Positions 17,527 through 27,191 of a stretch of 64,000 nt of DNA are shown one piece after another. The position numbers were made by a program, and so were the translations under genes. This DNA comes from Colwellia sp. 1_MG-2023. GTDB taxonomy: Bacteria; Pseudomonadota; Gammaproteobacteria; Enterobacterales; Alteromonadaceae. The stretch spans positions 1 to 64,000 of the forward strand of contig NZ_JAUOPE010000014.1 of the NCBI RefSeq assembly GCF_030546755.1. The letters run 5' to 3'. A model generated the notes under the pieces. The model had not been told where the DNA came from. It searched no databases and saw only the letters and a list, made by a program, of their open reading frames with translations. Each line of letters opens with the position of its first letter. The stretch's first letter is position 1.

Positions 17527-19002
17527 TTAACGATTGGAAAGTAACTCAAAAGCAGCTTCTAGCATTAAATCCATTTGAGCTATTCGTTCTGATTGGACAA
17601 AAGCAGGGAGCTCTATATCAACACTTATTCCTTGCCCCTCTAGCCAAGTACCCTCGGATGTTAAATAGTATTCATTTGATAGACCAAACTTTAGACCTGA
17701 TGGAAGCCTTTTTTCTAACACATCTGAAAATTCACCTTGGGTTGTTTCCCCCATCAAAGTGACATGCGGTAAATTTTTCATTGTCATAGTGAATACTTCA
17801 GCAGCACTTAACGTGCTGGCACTAGTCAATAAAACAATAGGGTTTACGTATTGAAAGTCGCCTCGCGGTGATATATGCACTTCTTGTAATGGTGTTCTTG
17901 CACTTCCTAAACGCGCTTGCTTTTGATAAGCGAATATTTCCTGATCTGTAAACCTGCTTGCAATCGCCAATGAAATAAAATCATGACCGCCAAAGTTGCG
18001 GCGAATATCAATAATTAACCCATTAGTGTATTGCAAATCATTTAGTGCCTCCTCAAGTGACGCTTCTAATACTGATAATTCCTGTTCATCATCATCTCCA
18101 TTTGTAAACCCTGCCATGCCAGCTATTTGCAAATAACCAATGCCATCAAGTTGAAACCACATTAAATTTTCATTGCCACTAATAGTAATGTCTGATTCAT
18201 TACGAGCATAGTTTACAATAATTTGATTTATCAGATCATTTTGTTCAATTATATAGTCAATCGCAGCCTGCTCTTGAGTTGAGTTTGTTATTTTATCAAT
18301 TTCATTAAGCTCAAGAAATTCATTTAGAAATAAACTAGTATAATAAGGTTTGTTGGGATAGCTGATCTCTAATTCATCTCCTAAACCAGTATGACCATCC
18401 TTTAATGGTTTAATCATCTCAACTAAGGCTTGGATTAACGTTATCTCAGTAGGCTCTTGTGCTAATAATTGTTGAGCCGAAATATACATATCTTCCCAAT
18501 CTAGTTGCTGTAACTCAATTGAAACAGATAGCTCTTTAAATGTTTGATAAAAATAAGAAAGATCTCGCTCATAGTTTTCACTATAATCGTTATTTCCCAC
18601 CTGTGGCATAAACCCTTGTTCACAAGCTATTGGCACTGACAGCTCTTTGTTGTATATCATTCCAGGAGCGTAAATACCATTAGCACCGTATCCAAGCTTT
18701 TGCTCTAGTTCTGAATCGTTATTTTGCAGTGCTAAAGCTGCAGCTATCTCAACTTCCTCTAATTCATTTAGTACTTGATCAATGAAACAATAGTCATTTG
18801 TATAATCAAATAAAGTAATTTGGCTATCCTTTATTATTAAACCTTTGCCATAGGCAGGTGATATCCAAGTTCCTTGATACTTTTCTAGAATCGAATCACC
18901 TTGTATAGGAGCTCCTTGAGCATCTGAAGAACGAGACGAACCACCACAAGCGCTAAGAATTAGAGACAATGTCCCAATAACTAAATAATTTCTAATTTTC
19001 AC
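17527..19002 (-). CDS. S41-family peptidase lipoprotein
   Basis: 491 aa predicted lipoprotein: lipobox ILSAC at C19 followed by GGSS. The S41 (tail-specific protease) fold is seen from GLIIDIRRNFGGHD (about 325-338), and the catalytic serine probably lies in TSASTLSAAEVF (about 385). A later GETTQGEF segment matches the end of the domain. A long N-terminal region (about 30-200) precedes it. It may degrade or sense damaged periplasmic or surface peptides. It is followed on the same strand, 41 bases upstream, by the DUF2846-like lipoprotein, with which it may be co-transcribed. Confidence 0.85.
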   Translation of the reverse strand: MKIRNYLVIGTLSLILSACGGSSRSSDAQGAPIQGDSILEKYQGTWISPAYGKGLIIKDSQITLFDYTNDYCFIDQVLNELEEVEIAAALALQNNDSELEQKLGYGANGIYAPGMIYNKELSVPIACEQGFMPQVGNNDYSENYERDLSYFYQTFKELSVSIELQQLDWEDMYISAQQLLAQEPTEITLIQALVEMIKPLKDGHTGLGDELEISYPNKPYYTSLFLNEFLELNEIDKITNSTQEQAAIDYIIEQNDLINQIIVNYARNESDITISGNENLMWFQLDGIGYLQIAGMAGFTNGDDDEQELSVLEASLEEALNDLQYTNGLIIDIRRNFGGHDFISLAIASRFTDQEIFAYQKQARLGSARTPLQEVHISPRGDFQYVNPIVLLTSASTLSAAEVFTMTMKNLPHVTLMGETTQGEFSDVLEKRLPSGLKFGLSNEYYLTSEGTWLEGQGISVDIELPAFVQSERIAQMDLMLEAAFELLSNR

Positions 19003-19043
19003 AGTTTACCCTTTCTATTCAGTTGATTAATTACAAATAAGCT

Positions 19044-19442
19044 TTAGCTCATATTTTCGTTAGGACATGGAATGCTTGTTAACTGATATCCAGGTACAAG
19101 CCAATTGATTAAGATGATGTTTTCAGGGTTCACTTCCACACTAACGCAATAGCGCTGATTTGGTTTGATCTCTAACGGAAGTTCATTAGCTACATCCACC
19201 TTGCTTTTCACATTTAAGTCTATAAAACCAACTGGTACTTTAGTGGTCACTTGATCGCCAGTAGAAAGCGTATAGTAATATTTTCCGTTCCATCCGATAT
19301 AGGTATCAGAAACACTGCCTTGCAACTGGTTTGTTCGATAAAAAGTTACTTGAGCAAATTGACCATTGGGTTCTTGTTGTTTAGTAATAGTTGTACAGCC
19401 ACTAGCAAATAAAAACGTTAGTAGAAAAACTAGTTTTTTCAT
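19044..19442 (-). CDS. DUF2846-like small lipoprotein
   Basis: 132 aa with a signal ending in a lipobox (FASGC, C16). The rest fits the DUF2846 pattern of a small beta-rich domain: AQVTFYRTN near the start of the mature part, an IGWNGKYYYTLSTGD turn, VPVGFIDLNVKS, and a YCVSVEV strand near the end. Function of the family is unknown. Transcribed ahead of the S41 peptidase gene, probably as one unit. Confidence 0.75.
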   Translation of the reverse strand: MKKLVFLLTFLFASGCTTITKQQEPNGQFAQVTFYRTNQLQGSVSDTYIGWNGKYYYTLSTGDQVTTKVPVGFIDLNVKSKVDVANELPLEIKPNQRYCVSVEVNPENIILINWLVPGYQLTSIPCPNENMS

Positions 19443-19629
19443 TTTGAATCCACACTAAAGATTAATTATGATTTGAGCAGTCGGTTTTAGTAATTAAAGG
19501 GTATGTGATCTAGGGTAAAATTGGGGTGAAATCAAAATGAGTGTTAGTTAATTTTTTCACAGGGGAATCCATTCACTGTGTTTGCGTTTGGTGATTATCT
19601 TGTATGCAAATCGTTGACTTCCACCAAAC

Positions 19630-20120
19630 CTATTTCTGCTTTTTTACAAAGAAGTGCTTTGCCTTTTGATATAAATTCAGTTGCTCAGCAGTGATGACTT
19701 TAGCTGGCTTTTTCTGCCATGCGTAATAAGCACTGCGGCTGACTTTCATCACTTTGCAGGGGGTAGTCACAGGAAACACTGTAGGTAACTGCTTAATCGT
19801 TCTAAAGGTTACTTGGTTTCCATTAGCAGTAGGGTGCTTATAGGTTTAAGTAATCATCGCAAGGCTTTTTTAACCGTTGATTGTCACTTTTTAACTGTTT
19901 CACGAGTTATCTAATTCTTGAATACGTATTTGATCTGGTGTTATGCATTATGTTTGGAGGAATACCATGTTGTTCTTATCTGTACTGAGTCTCCCGACGT
20001 TGAATTGATGATATTCAAACATCTATTATGGCAGTTGCATCTTTATGCTAATAAAAGTGACTAAAAACTATTTCTACGCATTCACGTTTAAATTCGGTTG
20101 ATAATTTTTTCTTTGGTATT
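19630..20120 (-). mobile_element. Decayed IS3-family insertion sequence
   Basis: On the minus strand, an orfA-like start near 20119 (initiation codon now ATA) reads PKKKLSTEFKRECVEIVFSH, then breaks. Further pieces such as VKQLKSDNQRLKKP (coiled-coil leucine-zipper part of orfA) and, at 19790-19630, an orfB-like N-terminus (VMKVSRSAYYAWQKKPAK) follow in shifted frames with stops. The DDE part of orfB is absent. The rest of 19443-20305 holds no gene that I can support. Confidence 0.7.
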
Positions 20121-20305
20121 TTGAACTCGATATTTAAACTAATAAAACCTCCAATGTACTAACTAGTTAAATTCTACCTTTACAACAGTTAAATATCTCG
20201 AAGAAATATAGTACGCTTATGAAAGTTTGTAGCAAGTTTTAGTGGCTTAGTTTTGAATACACGGTTTAATACTGAGTTCAGCTCAGGATATACAAAGGAT
20301 AGGAG

Positions 20306-20953
20306 ATGACAAAAGAACGCCAAGGTGCAATTGCTGCAATGGTTTGTGCTTTGTGCTTTATTATTGGCCTAGCAGTGGTTCTCCTTATTGTACCTGACTT
20401 TAATCAAAATGCTGAACAGCGTTTAGTTGTCTTTATGAAGCACAAGTTACTCATGCAAGTGTGGTATTTTGTTGTGTACGTTGTTTTCGGTGTTTCATTA
20501 CTGGCTCTGAGTCGTTCGTTATTAGCACAGCGAACAGGTGAACATAGTTTTCTAGAACAAATGTCTTCGTTAGTTAGTTACTTATGGGCTTGCTACATTT
20601 TGGCATGTGGCTTAATTGCTATATTGTCGATTGAGTTTATATTTACCAATAATAGCAACGGAACTAACAATATTTCAGAGGCGTGGCGGCAAATTTATAA
20701 TGTTCAGATGGGGCTTGGCGAGGGTGTTGAGTGGGTTGGAGCCATTTGGGTTATTTTCATGAATAGTTGTTTGCACTATCAAAATAGATTTCCAAAATCA
20801 TTGATAATTATGGGCTTTATTATTGCGGCTATCGGAATGTTAACACTGTACCCTCCTTTAGCCGAAATAGGCGCGATCTTTGGTTTACTTCAAATATTTT
20901 GGTTTTTAGCGATAAGCATTTTGCTATTACGCAAGGATACTCAAAACATCTAA
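20306..20953 (+). CDS. Membrane protein, paralogue of the one at 2196-2867
   Basis: 215-aa integral membrane protein with about six hydrophobic helices and no catalytic motif. It is collinear with the minus-strand protein at 2196-2867 (see the shared landmarks listed there: GAIAAMVCA, PDFNQ, WYFVVYVV, SLVSYL, EWVGAIWVI). GGAG precedes the start at a good distance (GATAGGAGATG). It lies between an IS3 remnant and a convergent two-component system, 15 bases from the kinase stop. Function unknown. Confidence 0.8.
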   Translation: MTKERQGAIAAMVCALCFIIGLAVVLLIVPDFNQNAEQRLVVFMKHKLLMQVWYFVVYVVFGVSLLALSRSLLAQRTGEHSFLEQMSSLVSYLWACYILACGLIAILSIEFIFTNNSNGTNNISEAWRQIYNVQMGLGEGVEWVGAIWVIFMNSCLHYQNRFPKSLIIMGFIIAAIGMLTLYPPLAEIGAIFGLLQIFWFLAISILLLRKDTQNI

Positions 20954-20967
20954 ATTCGTTAGTCTGC

Positions 20968-22188
20968 TCAGTTATTTTCTATTAACGGTGTGAGTATAAC
21001 CTTATATGAGTCAATGGATTGCTCTATTTCAATACCCCAGTTCATTTCTTCAGCAATACGTGTTACTAAGTATTGGCCATGGCCTAGTCCTTGATAATAA
21101 GGACGGGCTTTATCTTTGGTAATACTGTTTTCAAAAATTATGGCATTATCTTGTGAGTAGACAACCATGCTGCCGCCTGCGCCGTGATAAAAGCCGTTGT
21201 TGACTAAGTTTTGGCAAAGCAGGCTTATTAAGTAAGGGTTGCCAACAACTTCTAATTTTAAGCTGAGGTCAATATTTACATCGAAAACGAGCTGAGGATA
21301 ACTGTTATAGATAGATAATATGGTCTTCTCTATGATAGGTAAAATAAGACAAGGCTCAAATATTAAATTCTCTTGTCTGGCGAGTGCTAGTAGTACTTCA
21401 ACCGTTTGTTCTAATTCCTGAGATGCTTGCTGCAATATATCTGCTTGACTTTTGTCGATGGGTTTATGATTACTCAATGACAAGGTGTTTTTTATCAGTG
21501 TAATGGGCGTTCTTAATTCATGGCTAACATCGCGCGTGAAGTTTTGTTCCCGCTTAAGTACCTGTTCTAGTTCATTAAATGCTTCTTCAAAAGATCTCGA
21601 TAAAGTGCCAATTTCGTCACTTCTGTTACGACCATAAAGCTCAGCGTGAGCAGATTGCTTCTTTTCAACGATGCTTTCAGTAAGTCTTTGTATAGGTAAA
21701 GATAAAAGCTTTGCCAAGTACCAAGAGCTAAGGAAGGTGAGCAAAATAACACCAGCAACTATGCTGTATAAAAACAACATCATATAATCGGTAACATTAG
21801 TCACGCTATCAAGGGTGTTTTTGTTGATGACGAGCCAAATTGGCATCAAAGGTGTGAGTTCATGTCTTAAAACTAAATATGGCTCAATATTTAGTAGCGC
21901 ACCGTTATAATTTATAAGTGAACTCGCCTGGTCTGGCAGTATAGCAAGTAATTCTTCTTCATTTTGGTAGATCTTAATAATCGAACTATCAATGATTTTT
22001 ATTTCACCGCTAATGATATGTGCTTGCTCGATTTTGACTGCTTCAGAGACCAGAATTTGATGAAAAGTATTTTCCTTCGTTTGCTCAACAAGTAGTAATG
22101 AAAATTGAATAAAAAACAAACAAACTACGGTTGATAGGACCGAAAATGCAATCAGGAGACGACTGTTTAGTTTTCTTAATTTAATCAT
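20968..22188 (-). CDS. Sensor histidine kinase
   Basis: 406 aa inner-membrane kinase: helix at about 10-35, a periplasmic sensor of about 95 residues, second helix at about 136-160, HAMP region (about 160-210), HisKA with H223 in DVSHELRTPIT, and a HATPase domain with QNLVNNG and GLGHGQYL. The middle D-x-G box is weak, but the N and G boxes are clear. The periplasmic part matches no named sensor that I recognise. Its start overlaps the end of the regulator gene by 8 bases, so the pair is one operon with the regulator first. Confidence 0.93.
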   Translation of the reverse strand: MIKLRKLNSRLLIAFSVLSTVVCLFFIQFSLLLVEQTKENTFHQILVSEAVKIEQAHIISGEIKIIDSSIIKIYQNEEELLAILPDQASSLINYNGALLNIEPYLVLRHELTPLMPIWLVINKNTLDSVTNVTDYMMLFLYSIVAGVILLTFLSSWYLAKLLSLPIQRLTESIVEKKQSAHAELYGRNRSDEIGTLSRSFEEAFNELEQVLKREQNFTRDVSHELRTPITLIKNTLSLSNHKPIDKSQADILQQASQELEQTVEVLLALARQENLIFEPCLILPIIEKTILSIYNSYPQLVFDVNIDLSLKLEVVGNPYLISLLCQNLVNNGFYHGAGGSMVVYSQDNAIIFENSITKDKARPYYQGLGHGQYLVTRIAEEMNWGIEIEQSIDSYKVILTPLIENN

Positions 22189-22870
22189 CTAAACCCTTTA
22201 ATTGATATCCGATATTACTGATAGTACATAAAATATTCCTCATACCGACTTCATCAAAGGACTTTCTGAGAGTATATATGTGAGATTTAAGTGCATTGCT
22301 TTCCGGTGGTTCGTCTCCCCACACTTGATCTATAATGTCAGAACGACTGACTGGGTAAGGATATTCGCTTGCTAACTTTTTCAATATAATAAAGCCAACT
22401 TTAGTCAGTTTTATTTTTTGATCATGCCAGGTTGCTTGATGAGCTCTGCTATCTATTGATAATTGGCCGCAATTAATGATGTGCTCTTCATGAAGTTGAG
22501 TGCGGCGAGATAAAGCATCACATCGTAAAGCAAGCTCCCTTAAGTCGAATGGTTTGGTAACGTAGTCATCAGCCCCTAAGTTAAAACCTTTGTGCTTATC
22601 TTCAAAAGAGTCTCTTGCTGTCAGCATTAAGATAGGAAGGTTTATGTTAGCCTCTTGTTTTATCGCTTTACAAACACTTAGGCCATCAATATCAGGTAGG
22701 TTTAAATCTAAGATTATGACATCGAAATTTAAACTTACCGCTAGTTCTATTCCCATTTTTCCAGTAGATGCATAATCAACAGTCCATCCATGACCTTCAA
22801 GGAAGCTAACAATTTGCTTCGCAATAGCTTGATTATCTTCAATTAATAAAGCGGTCATTTTGTTCTTCAT
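22181..22870 (-). CDS. OmpR-family response regulator
   Basis: 229 aa: receiver with phospho-acceptor D55 in VIILDLNLPD, acidic pair at IEDN and lysine in TKPFD near 105, then a winged-helix effector domain (about 130-225) ending in GYQLKG. It is a PhoP/QseB-type regulator and pairs with the kinase that overlaps it downstream. The 460-bp region upstream is shared with the divergent serine hydrolase gene at 23331, a reasonable candidate target (inference from position only). Confidence 0.93.
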   Translation of the reverse strand: MKNKMTALLIEDNQAIAKQIVSFLEGHGWTVDYASTGKMGIELAVSLNFDVIILDLNLPDIDGLSVCKAIKQEANINLPILMLTARDSFEDKHKGFNLGADDYVTKPFDLRELALRCDALSRRTQLHEEHIINCGQLSIDSRAHQATWHDQKIKLTKVGFIILKKLASEYPYPVSRSDIIDQVWGDEPPESNALKSHIYTLRKSFDEVGMRNILCTISNIGYQLKGLDD

Positions 22871-23330
22871 GGATCATCCTTTCTTTTTAAGATTGAGGCC
22901 AATATAACCATTATGAGGTGATTTAACGGTGAAGAAGTATAAGTATTTACCATAAAGTTTTTTTTCTTCAAAATAAAGCAATTGCATACCATTTCGATTT
23001 TACTTTAGCCGATTGGTCCTTTCATCATTTAAAACATATTGCTAATTTGGGTCGAAAAATCGTTTAGGAATGGTCGTTTATCAAAAGCAGATTCGTTGAA
23101 GTTATCTAAGTATTTCTAAAGTTGAATGACAAATTTATCCGCGAGGTGGTATTCAATATTGTCGTTTACTTTTCTGCATTGAGTGTTCAATCTCTAAAAG
23201 TCATGTGATTTCACCTTTGTTTGACCTTTAACCTGAAATACTAGCCCCTAAATGTTGGCGAGAGCAAGTTAATCAAGTCTTAACTTCTCGTTTACGTGCT
23301 TTTTCATAAATAGATATAAAGGATTTTAAC
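22871..23330. promoter_or_regulatory. Divergent upstream region of regulator and serine hydrolase genes
   Basis: 460 bp with no supported gene. It must contain the promoters of the two-component operon (leftward) and of the serine hydrolase (rightward). I found no clear direct-repeat operator by eye. A ribosome-binding site (AAAGGA) lies just before 23331. Confidence 0.4.
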
Positions 23331-24512
23331 ATGACGACTAATAACTTCTTAAAAATTAAATTATTGTTGCCGTTGGTGAGCGTTGCAATACTTTCAGCTT
23401 GTGGTGGTTCGGGATCAAGCTCAAATGCTAGCACTACTCCACAACCAACTCCTATAGTACAAGACTTTGATTACCAAAAGCTTCTTGATGAAGCTATCAA
23501 CAGTGATGTACCGGGTATTATTTTATCAATTGATGGGCCTGAAACTACGTTTTTAGGGGCGGCTGGATTAGCGGATACAGAAACGCAGGAAAGTATGCAA
23601 ACTTACCATGCTATGCCGGCTGGTAGTGCGGGTAAAAAAGCGACTGCGCTTTTAGTTGCGCTATTACATCAAGATAACCTGTTAGACATTGATAACACGA
23701 TTGATACTTGGTTACCTGAATCATTAATCTCTCAAATTGAATACAGTGAACAAATGACGTTACGTCAACTGCTAAACCATACTTCAGGTGTTTACGATTA
23801 CCTAGATGATCGCACTTCAGATGAGTGGTTTGAAACTGGCTTTACTGATGTTGAAACGCTCAAAACGGATGCTTATGCATTGCAGTTTGCGTTAAATCGT
23901 CCGGCATACTTCAAACCTGGAGAGGGGTTTAACTATTCGAATACGGGTTACTTATTAGCAGGTTTAATTTTAGATGAAGTACTTGGTGAACATCATCATA
24001 TAGCAATGCGAAATCGTATCATTGAGCCACTAGGACTTAACGACACTTTCTATCTTGGTCATGAGAAAAGTTTAGGTGACATCATTTCTGGCTATGTAAA
24101 TGATGACGGTGAAATTATTAATACTAAACCATTTTATGAAAACGTGGGGGTAGCAGATGCACCACTTGCAACGACAGTAACAGACTTATCTACGCTTATA
24201 AGAGCAATCATGACTGACGATACAATTGTAAATGACGACATTCGAGAATTATTGCTAGGTGAAGATAGCGTTAACTTAGTGGATGCAACGAGTCAGTTTT
24301 ATGTTGGTTTAGGTATGTTTAAAAACATATCTGGCGATTTCACCTTATACCACCATGGTGGTGAAGAAGCAGGATATAAAACATCAAATATATATATTCA
24401 AGAAATAGACACGACAGTGACAACCTTCTTTAATTGCAATGGACATGTTGAATGTATGGAGCAAACCGATGAGTTGGTTCAAGTCGTATTAAATTCTCTA
24501 CTTGAAGAATAA
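23331..24512 (+). CDS. Serine hydrolase lipoprotein (class C beta-lactamase-like)
   Basis: 393 aa predicted lipoprotein: lipobox ILSAC at C24 followed by a GGSGSSS linker. The beta-lactamase/D-aminopeptidase (S12) fold is shown by SAGK (S99, K102), YSN (202-204) and a HHGG triad near 347 in place of KTG. Members act on D-peptides, peptidoglycan stems or esters, so the name does not imply resistance. Preceded by AAAGGA. Genes downstream on the same strand are a second serine hydrolase and an S41 peptidase. Confidence 0.88.
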   Translation: MTTNNFLKIKLLLPLVSVAILSACGGSGSSSNASTTPQPTPIVQDFDYQKLLDEAINSDVPGIILSIDGPETTFLGAAGLADTETQESMQTYHAMPAGSAGKKATALLVALLHQDNLLDIDNTIDTWLPESLISQIEYSEQMTLRQLLNHTSGVYDYLDDRTSDEWFETGFTDVETLKTDAYALQFALNRPAYFKPGEGFNYSNTGYLLAGLILDEVLGEHHHIAMRNRIIEPLGLNDTFYLGHEKSLGDIISGYVNDDGEIINTKPFYENVGVADAPLATTVTDLSTLIRAIMTDDTIVNDDIRELLLGEDSVNLVDATSQFYVGLGMFKNISGDFTLYHHGGEEAGYKTSNIYIQEIDTTVTTFFNCNGHVECMEQTDELVQVVLNSLLEE

Positions 24513-24709
24513 AGATATCGATAAACAAATTAGAATTTCGATTGGTAATTAGAATAGTGTTGGCAATTTCTGCCAAATAAATATGCCAAGGAAGGCGATT
24601 ATGCGCTTGATACAGATACTCGTGACGAGAAAATGAAAATGAGAAAAGGTATTACAGGTTGTGTGCTTTGCACACTTTCAAACCATACATAAATTGCGGG
24701 AGATAATGT

Positions 24710-25867
24710 ATGAACGCTTTTATTACTCTTGTTTTTGGTCTCCTATTTACACTATCTATTGAAGCGAGTGGCTGGAGATCTCTTCAAGATGAAATACAAA
24801 CGCTTTTTACTGAAACAATGGCAAATTCAAACATTCGCAGTGCAACATGGGCAGTATATTCGCCTTCAAAGCATATTGATTTTAGCTTTGCAACTGGAGC
24901 GTTAGAAAGCAGCGATAAGGTATCTAAAGCTAGTTCGTTTTATGTTGCAAGTATTGGTAAAACATTTACGGCAACGGCTATTGCCATGCTATACGAGCAA
25001 GGTCGTTTAAACCTAAGCGATAAAATAAGCAAATATTTACCTGATGAAGTTGTCAGTGGAATACATTTCTTTCAAGGCAAAGATTATTCTCATGAAATAA
25101 CTATTGCGCACCTTCTGCAACATACATCAGGACTTCCCGACTACTTTGAGGGAAAAACTATCGATGGCAGTGCTAATGCGATGGCCTTATTGTTTTCAAA
25201 TACAGAAAAGCTTTGGACGCCAAAGGAGATATTGAATATAGCAAAACAGCGAATGAAGCCACTTTTTAAACCAGGAACAGGTTATCGATATAGTGATACA
25301 GGCTATATTTTACTAGGTTTGATAATAGAACGTGTGAGTGGAATGCACTTGCATGATTTTTTTAAGCAAGAGATTTTTATGCCTCTTAACATGAGTCATA
25401 CATACATGCATTTGCGCGCTAAGCCTATTTTACCAACATCTAGAATGACTAACATTTATGTTGATAACGTGGAAATATCGACATTCAAAAGCTTAAGTTT
25501 AGATTGGGCCGGAGGAGGGTTAGTGTCTACCGCTAAAGATCTCAATAGGTTTCAACTAGCGCTTTACGGGAATAATTTTCTCAGTCAAAACACTTTAAAC
25601 AAAATGCAAGTATGGGTTCCAGAAAGCAAAGGTATTTATTATGGTTTTGGCTTACGAAAAGTACTTATAAGTGAACGATTTTCTTCAGGACCAGACTTAT
25701 CCATTATTGGTCACACAGGAAGCACATCTTCGTTTATGTTTTATTGCCCTCGTTTAGATGTCTACCTGGCAGGCACATTCAACCAAACTAGCCAAGTTAA
25801 ACAGTCAATTTTGGCACCAATTAAAATATTATCTTACATACAAAGGAGCGTCGAAAATGAAAAGTAA
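24710..25867 (+). CDS. Secreted serine hydrolase (S12 family)
   Basis: 385 aa with a cleavable signal peptide (about 1-20). S12 motifs: SIGK (S81, K84), YSD (194-196, Asp where Asn is usual) and a GHTG motif near 330 in place of KTG. It is related in fold to the preceding lipoprotein but is not a lipoprotein. Its end overlaps the start of the S41 peptidase gene by 11 bases, so the two are translationally coupled. Confidence 0.88.
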   Translation: MNAFITLVFGLLFTLSIEASGWRSLQDEIQTLFTETMANSNIRSATWAVYSPSKHIDFSFATGALESSDKVSKASSFYVASIGKTFTATAIAMLYEQGRLNLSDKISKYLPDEVVSGIHFFQGKDYSHEITIAHLLQHTSGLPDYFEGKTIDGSANAMALLFSNTEKLWTPKEILNIAKQRMKPLFKPGTGYRYSDTGYILLGLIIERVSGMHLHDFFKQEIFMPLNMSHTYMHLRAKPILPTSRMTNIYVDNVEISTFKSLSLDWAGGGLVSTAKDLNRFQLALYGNNFLSQNTLNKMQVWVPESKGIYYGFGLRKVLISERFSSGPDLSIIGHTGSTSSFMFYCPRLDVYLAGTFNQTSQVKQSILAPIKILSYIQRSVENEK

Positions 25868-27101
25868 ATTCATAATTGGTTTAGTTTTTATATCAAGTAT
25901 TGCTTTCGCACAGAACACGCGAAAGGAGCAATGGCAGTCTGATTTGGCTCTCTACCAACAAGCATTAGAAAGTAATCATATTGATTTATATCATCAAATC
26001 GATAAACCAAGCTTTGAGAGCAAACTCAATACTATTAGTGAATCAATCGAGGAATTGTCGGATTGGGAAGTTGCTTTAAAACTTATGCGACTGACGCGAA
26101 AAATTGGTGATGGACATACTGCTGTTTCTTTCGCAAATTGGCAAACACCAACATTTCCAATATCGGTAAAAAAAATCAGTAACAAATGGCGCGTCGTGAA
26201 AGTATCAACAGATAAAAAGGAATTATTGGGGGCGAGATTAGAAAGTATAGATGGAATAAACATCGATGAGATAGAGAGAAAGCTTTCTAATGTAGCTCAA
26301 TATGTTGAAAACTCTCACTCTGAAGTGGTTCGCATTGGTAACTATATGCCTATTAGTGAGCTACTTTACGCGTTGAAAATTACTCAGTCTTCTCAAGAAG
26401 CGGTCTTTGGGTTGGTAACAGCCGAAGGTAAAAAGCTTAGTTTAACATTGAAAGCTTTACTTAATAGTGAAATAGCTCAGCAGCGATTCGAACACTTAAG
26501 CATTCACAGTTCAGCGGTTGAAAAACCTAAAAATACTGACTTTGATTACCTATGGTATACAAACATTGAAGATACGAAAGCAACTTACATTCGTTTTGAT
26601 AATTATCCTAGTTTCGAAGAGATGGTGGGTTTTGTTGAAAAATTAATTGAGTTTACAACGCAAAATCAAAGTCAACAATTAATCATTGATTTACGAAACA
26701 ATGGCGGAGGAGACCTATATATTGGCTTGGTGTTAGCGAACGCCTTAAACCTTGTTGATAGCATAGATTGGAAAAATGGGGTGTATGTACTTACAAGTGG
26801 GGTAACTTTCTCTGCGGGGGCAAGTAACGCCGCACTTTTCCGTCAGTTACTTAATGCACAAGTGGTAGGTACGCCAACGGGTTCAAACCCAACTGGCTAT
26901 CAAGACATGGGGGAATTTGTTTTGCCAAATTCTAAGCTGCGTATTACCTATTCAAAACGATTGTTCCGAATTCAAGAAGTGATAACTGAAGGAGTACAAC
27001 CAGATAAACTGATAAAACATGATTGGGAAAGTTACTCATTAGGCGTAGATAATGTGCTAAATGAAGTGATCGAGAAACTTACCCAGCCGCACGAATCATA
27101 G
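25857..27101 (+). CDS. Secreted S41-family peptidase
   Basis: 414 aa from the ATG at 25857, chosen because it follows AAAGGAGCG and gives a proper signal peptide (MKSKFIIGLVFISSIAFAQ); a longer frame open from 25758 lacks these. S41 domain: LIIDLRNNGGGDL (about 277-290) and a serine-bearing TSGVTFSAGASNAA segment (about 318-330). An N-terminal helical domain (about 20-100) matches the usual two-domain plan of the S41B group. Coupled to the S12 serine hydrolase before it. Confidence 0.87.
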   Translation: MKSKFIIGLVFISSIAFAQNTRKEQWQSDLALYQQALESNHIDLYHQIDKPSFESKLNTISESIEELSDWEVALKLMRLTRKIGDGHTAVSFANWQTPTFPISVKKISNKWRVVKVSTDKKELLGARLESIDGINIDEIERKLSNVAQYVENSHSEVVRIGNYMPISELLYALKITQSSQEAVFGLVTAEGKKLSLTLKALLNSEIAQQRFEHLSIHSSAVEKPKNTDFDYLWYTNIEDTKATYIRFDNYPSFEEMVGFVEKLIEFTTQNQSQQLIIDLRNNGGGDLYIGLVLANALNLVDSIDWKNGVYVLTSGVTFSAGASNAALFRQLLNAQVVGTPTGSNPTGYQDMGEFVLPNSKLRITYSKRLFRIQEVITEGVQPDKLIKHDWESYSLGVDNVLNEVIEKLTQPHES

Positions 27102-27191
27102 TAACTAGCATATGGCAAAGGCTACAAAAAAAGTATCAAGTATTTTAACTCAATTATTGAGTACTATTACCCACATGGAGAATTTAGAAAT

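Noticed and set aside
23331-25867. Calling the two S12 proteins beta-lactamases that give resistance
   Set aside because: They have SxxK and YSN/YSD but lack the KTG box, and belong to the wide S12 esterase/peptidase group.
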